Part shown: piece by piece, positions 13,229-14,708 of the stretch
Numbering within the stretch: position 1 is the first letter of the stretch
Layout of the letters: the number at the start of each line of letters is the position of its first letter
Assembly: GCA_938004235.1 (NCBI GenBank)
Contig: CALKWL010000406.1
Coordinates: 1 to 14,708, forward strand
DNA from: an uncultured Gammaproteobacteria bacterium
Lineage (GTDB): Bacteria; Pseudomonadota; Gammaproteobacteria; Halothiobacillales; Halothiobacillaceae
Direction: 5' to 3'
DNA length: 14,708 nucleotides
Notes under the pieces: generated by a model
Told to the model about the DNA's origin: nothing
What the model saw: only the letters and a program-made list of their open reading frames with translations
The model's database searches: none
Position numbers and translations under genes: made by a program

Positions 13229-14143
13229 TTGATTCGACAACGTACTTTAAGAAACACGATACGCGCCAGCGGCGTGGGGTTGCATACCGGCGAGCGGGTG
13301 ATGCTCACCCTTCGCCCGGCTGAACCGGATGTCGGCATTGTTTTCCACCGTAAGGATCTGGAAAACATGCCCTGGATTGAAGGCTGTCCGATGAATGTGG
13401 GCGAAACCACCTTGTCTACTACCTTGGTCAAGGATGGGGTCAAGATTTCTACGGTTGAGCATCTGATGTCCGCGCTGGCGGGATTGGGGATTGATAATGC
13501 ACATGTCGAGCTCGATGGGCCGGAAACGCCGATTATGGATGGCAGCGCAAGCCCGTTTGTGTTTTTGATCCAGTCGGCAGGCGTTGAGGAACAGGACGCG
13601 GCCAAGCGCTTTATTCGCATCAAACGTGCGGTTGAAGTGCGCGACGGCGACAAGTGGGCGCGCTTTGAGCCGCATGAAGGCTTCCGTTTGCGCATGACGA
13701 TCGATTTCAATCACCCGGTGCTGAACGATACGGCGCAAACGGCGGAAATCGATTTTTCAACCACCTCGTTTGTAAAAGAAGTCAGCCGTGCGCGTACCTT
13801 TGGCTTCATGCGTGATCTTGAAGTCATGCGTTCACGTAATCTGGCGCTGGGCGGCAGCCTCGATAATGCCATTGTGGTGGGTGACGAGCAGATTCTTAAC
13901 GAGGACGGCTTGCGTCTTGGAGATGAGTTCGTCAAGCACAAGATTTTGGACGCGATTGGCGACTTGTACCTCCTGGGGCACAGCCTGATTGGTTCGTTCA
14001 GCGGACACAAGACCGGTCATGCCCTGAACAATGCCCTGTTGCGCGCGCTGTTGTCGGATACCGAGGCGTGGGAAGAGGTGACATTCGCTAACGATGCGGA
14101 TTTGCCGATTGCCTACCATCAGCCCTTGGTCGGAGCGAACTGA
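13229..14143 (+). CDS. lpxC: UDP-3-O-acyl-N-acetylglucosamine deacetylase
   Basis: Zinc hydrolase for the committed step of lipid A synthesis. From TTG 13229 the product is 304 residues and starts MIRQRTLRNTIRASGVGLHTG, matching the family N-terminus and length (about 305). Zinc ligands are H78 (STVEHL), H237 and D241 (KHKILDAIGD), and the general acid/base histidine is H264 (TGHALNN); IMDGSASPF and SRARTFGFMRD are also conserved. GAGAG at 13217-13221 sits 7 bp before the TTG. Longer GTG/ATG starts at 13193 or 13205 would add unconserved residues. LpxC is normally at the end of the division cluster after ftsZ; here htpG precedes it. Confidence 0.95.
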   Translation: MIRQRTLRNTIRASGVGLHTGERVMLTLRPAEPDVGIVFHRKDLENMPWIEGCPMNVGETTLSTTLVKDGVKISTVEHLMSALAGLGIDNAHVELDGPETPIMDGSASPFVFLIQSAGVEEQDAAKRFIRIKRAVEVRDGDKWARFEPHEGFRLRMTIDFNHPVLNDTAQTAEIDFSTTSFVKEVSRARTFGFMRDLEVMRSRNLALGGSLDNAIVVGDEQILNEDGLRLGDEFVKHKILDAIGDLYLLGHSLIGSFSGHKTGHALNNALLRALLSDTEAWEEVTFANDADLPIAYHQPLVGAN

Positions 14144-14146
14144 GCG

Positions 14147-14271
14147 CGCCGAATCAATAACATATTCGTTTGATAGATTATTGATTCGGCCTTCCCACCT
14201 TCTTTTAAGCAGTGACGTTGCTCCAGCCTTGGTTACAAGTTCAAACTTCACCTGACCGTGGCAGTCAATCA
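14147..14271. repeat. Dispersed intergenic repeat, copy B (after lpxC)
   Basis: The reverse complement of 14147-14258 matches 6934-7045 (90 of 112 identical by hand). It contains a perfect 13-bp inverted repeat, GCCGAATCAATAA (14148-14160) and TTATTGATTCGGC (14178-14190), separated by 17 bp. It begins 4 bp after the lpxC stop and runs nearly to the stop of the convergent DUF721 gene, so it makes up the whole convergent intergenic space and could act as a 3'-end hairpin for both. Confidence 0.72.
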
Positions 14272-14663
14272 TCAGGAGTGCGGAAACGCGCTCCTTTTTA
14301 TTGGCTTGGGTTTTGCGCGCATGGTTTGGGCGAGCCGCTGCATGGCGGCACGCAGTGCGGCGTCCTCGATGGTGTGGGCTGCGGTTGCGATGTGTTGAGC
14401 GCTTAATGCGGAGACTTGGCGTTGGACGCGCCGATTGCGCTCGGGCGAGTGTGTGTTGAGCGTGCGCCAGGCCACGCGCAGTGCGCTGGGCGTGGGCAGC
14501 AGGGCATTGACGGCAGCCAGAATTTGCGGCGCACAAAAGCGCAAGGTGGTCAGCAGGCTTTGCTGGTCGCAGCCAAGAATCAGCGTGCCGCCGCGCAGGT
14601 TGATGTAGGTCACATGCGCGGCAAGTTCATTGCTTAGGCTGGCGTGGATAGCCTGCTGCATGG
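14272..14663 (-). CDS. dciA: DUF721/DciA-like protein, 5' end missing
   Basis: Partial gene: about 130 C-terminal residues are present and the true start lies beyond the contig end. The fragment contains LAAHVTYINLRGGTLILGCD and LLTTLRFCAPQILAAVNALL, the beta-strand/helix pattern of DUF721, followed by a basic tail rich in A, Q and R. In many Gammaproteobacteria a DUF721 gene lies convergent to lpxC and near secA; members of this family include DciA, the loader/partner of the replicative helicase in bacteria lacking DnaC. Domain similarity is weak by eye, so position carries much of the assignment. An ATG at 14659-14661 is probably internal, because the family has some 20-40 residues before this point. 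Confidence 0.62.
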
Positions 14664-14708
14664 AGATCGGAAGAGCACACGTCTGAACTCCAGTCACGTC
14701 AGTCAATC
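14664..14708. other. Illumina TruSeq adapter and index (artefact)
   Basis: From AGATCGGAAGAGC at 14664 through CTCCAGTCAC ending at 14697 the sequence is the standard TruSeq read-1 3' adapter. The next bases are GTCAGTCA, the size of an 8-nt i7 index, and ATC, the first bases of the constant region after the index. None of this is genomic. Translated on the minus strand it yields TGVQTCALPI, a peptide known to contaminate predicted proteins. Confidence 0.98.

Noticed and set aside
14147..14536. Long minus-strand open frame through repeat B into the DUF721 region, with the readable segment KFELVTKAGATSLLKRR
   Set aside because: It overlaps the intergenic repeat and the antisense of lpxC and DUF721. 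The related copy A has an in-frame stop in the corresponding frame, and codon differences between copies do not favour third positions clearly.
1..14708. CRISPR array, tRNA or rRNA genes, phage or defence-island genes
   Set aside because: No regularly spaced short direct repeats, no tRNA-like cloverleaf noticed, and all coding regions are assigned to housekeeping families or the IS110 element.

Overview
This is a gene-dense stretch of bacterial chromosome that looks gammaproteobacterial. The evidence is the ffh / rpsP-rimM-trmD-rplS order, lpxC followed by a convergent DUF721 (DciA-type) gene, a di-haem c4-type cytochrome, BipA/TypA and HtpG, all reading closest to gammaproteobacterial versions by eye. 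Base composition is moderately GC-rich. I cannot name a genus. The right-hand end is an assembly or contig end: the last 45 bases are Illumina TruSeq adapter plus index, not genome.

Layout. 66-809: exported di-haem cytochrome c with its own terminator. 1079-3071: methionine-salvage cluster mtnB-mtnD-mtnC (dehydratase, acireductone dioxygenase, enolase-phosphatase), three consecutive steps from methylthioribulose-1-phosphate to the 2-keto acid. 3087-3482 (minus): group II truncated haemoglobin, convergent with mtnC. 3598-5436: typA/bipA with a promoter and terminator of its own. 5537-6889: ffh (SRP GTPase). 6890-8499: accessory non-housekeeping gap made of palindromic intergenic repeats, a frameshifted IS110-family element and a strong hairpin terminator. 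8500-10522: rpsP-rimM-trmD-rplS operon, ended by a GCAA-loop terminator. 10635-13052: ogt-htpG, 3 bp apart, with a sigma-32-like promoter inside the end of ogt. 13229-14143: lpxC from a TTG start, preceded by a 40-bp near-perfect palindrome. 14272-14663 (minus): 5'-truncated DUF721/DciA-like gene.

Most genes serve translation, protein targeting and folding, methionine salvage, DNA repair and lipid A synthesis. The genes themselves are ordinary. The unusual content is intergenic: (i) two 88-bp palindromic elements (892-979 and 7032-7119) about 73% identical when one is reverse-complemented, (ii) a second repeat present in opposite orientations after ffh and after lpxC (about 80% identical over 112 bp), sharing the same TTATTGATNCGGC end sequence, (iii) an IS110 element sitting directly against one of these palindromes, with a structured non-coding left end that is a candidate bridge RNA, and (iv) CAGAG-type inverted repeats in front of mtnB and mtnC. 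I found no CRISPR array, tRNA or rRNA, phage gene or convincing new defence system. Identity counts are from hand alignment.
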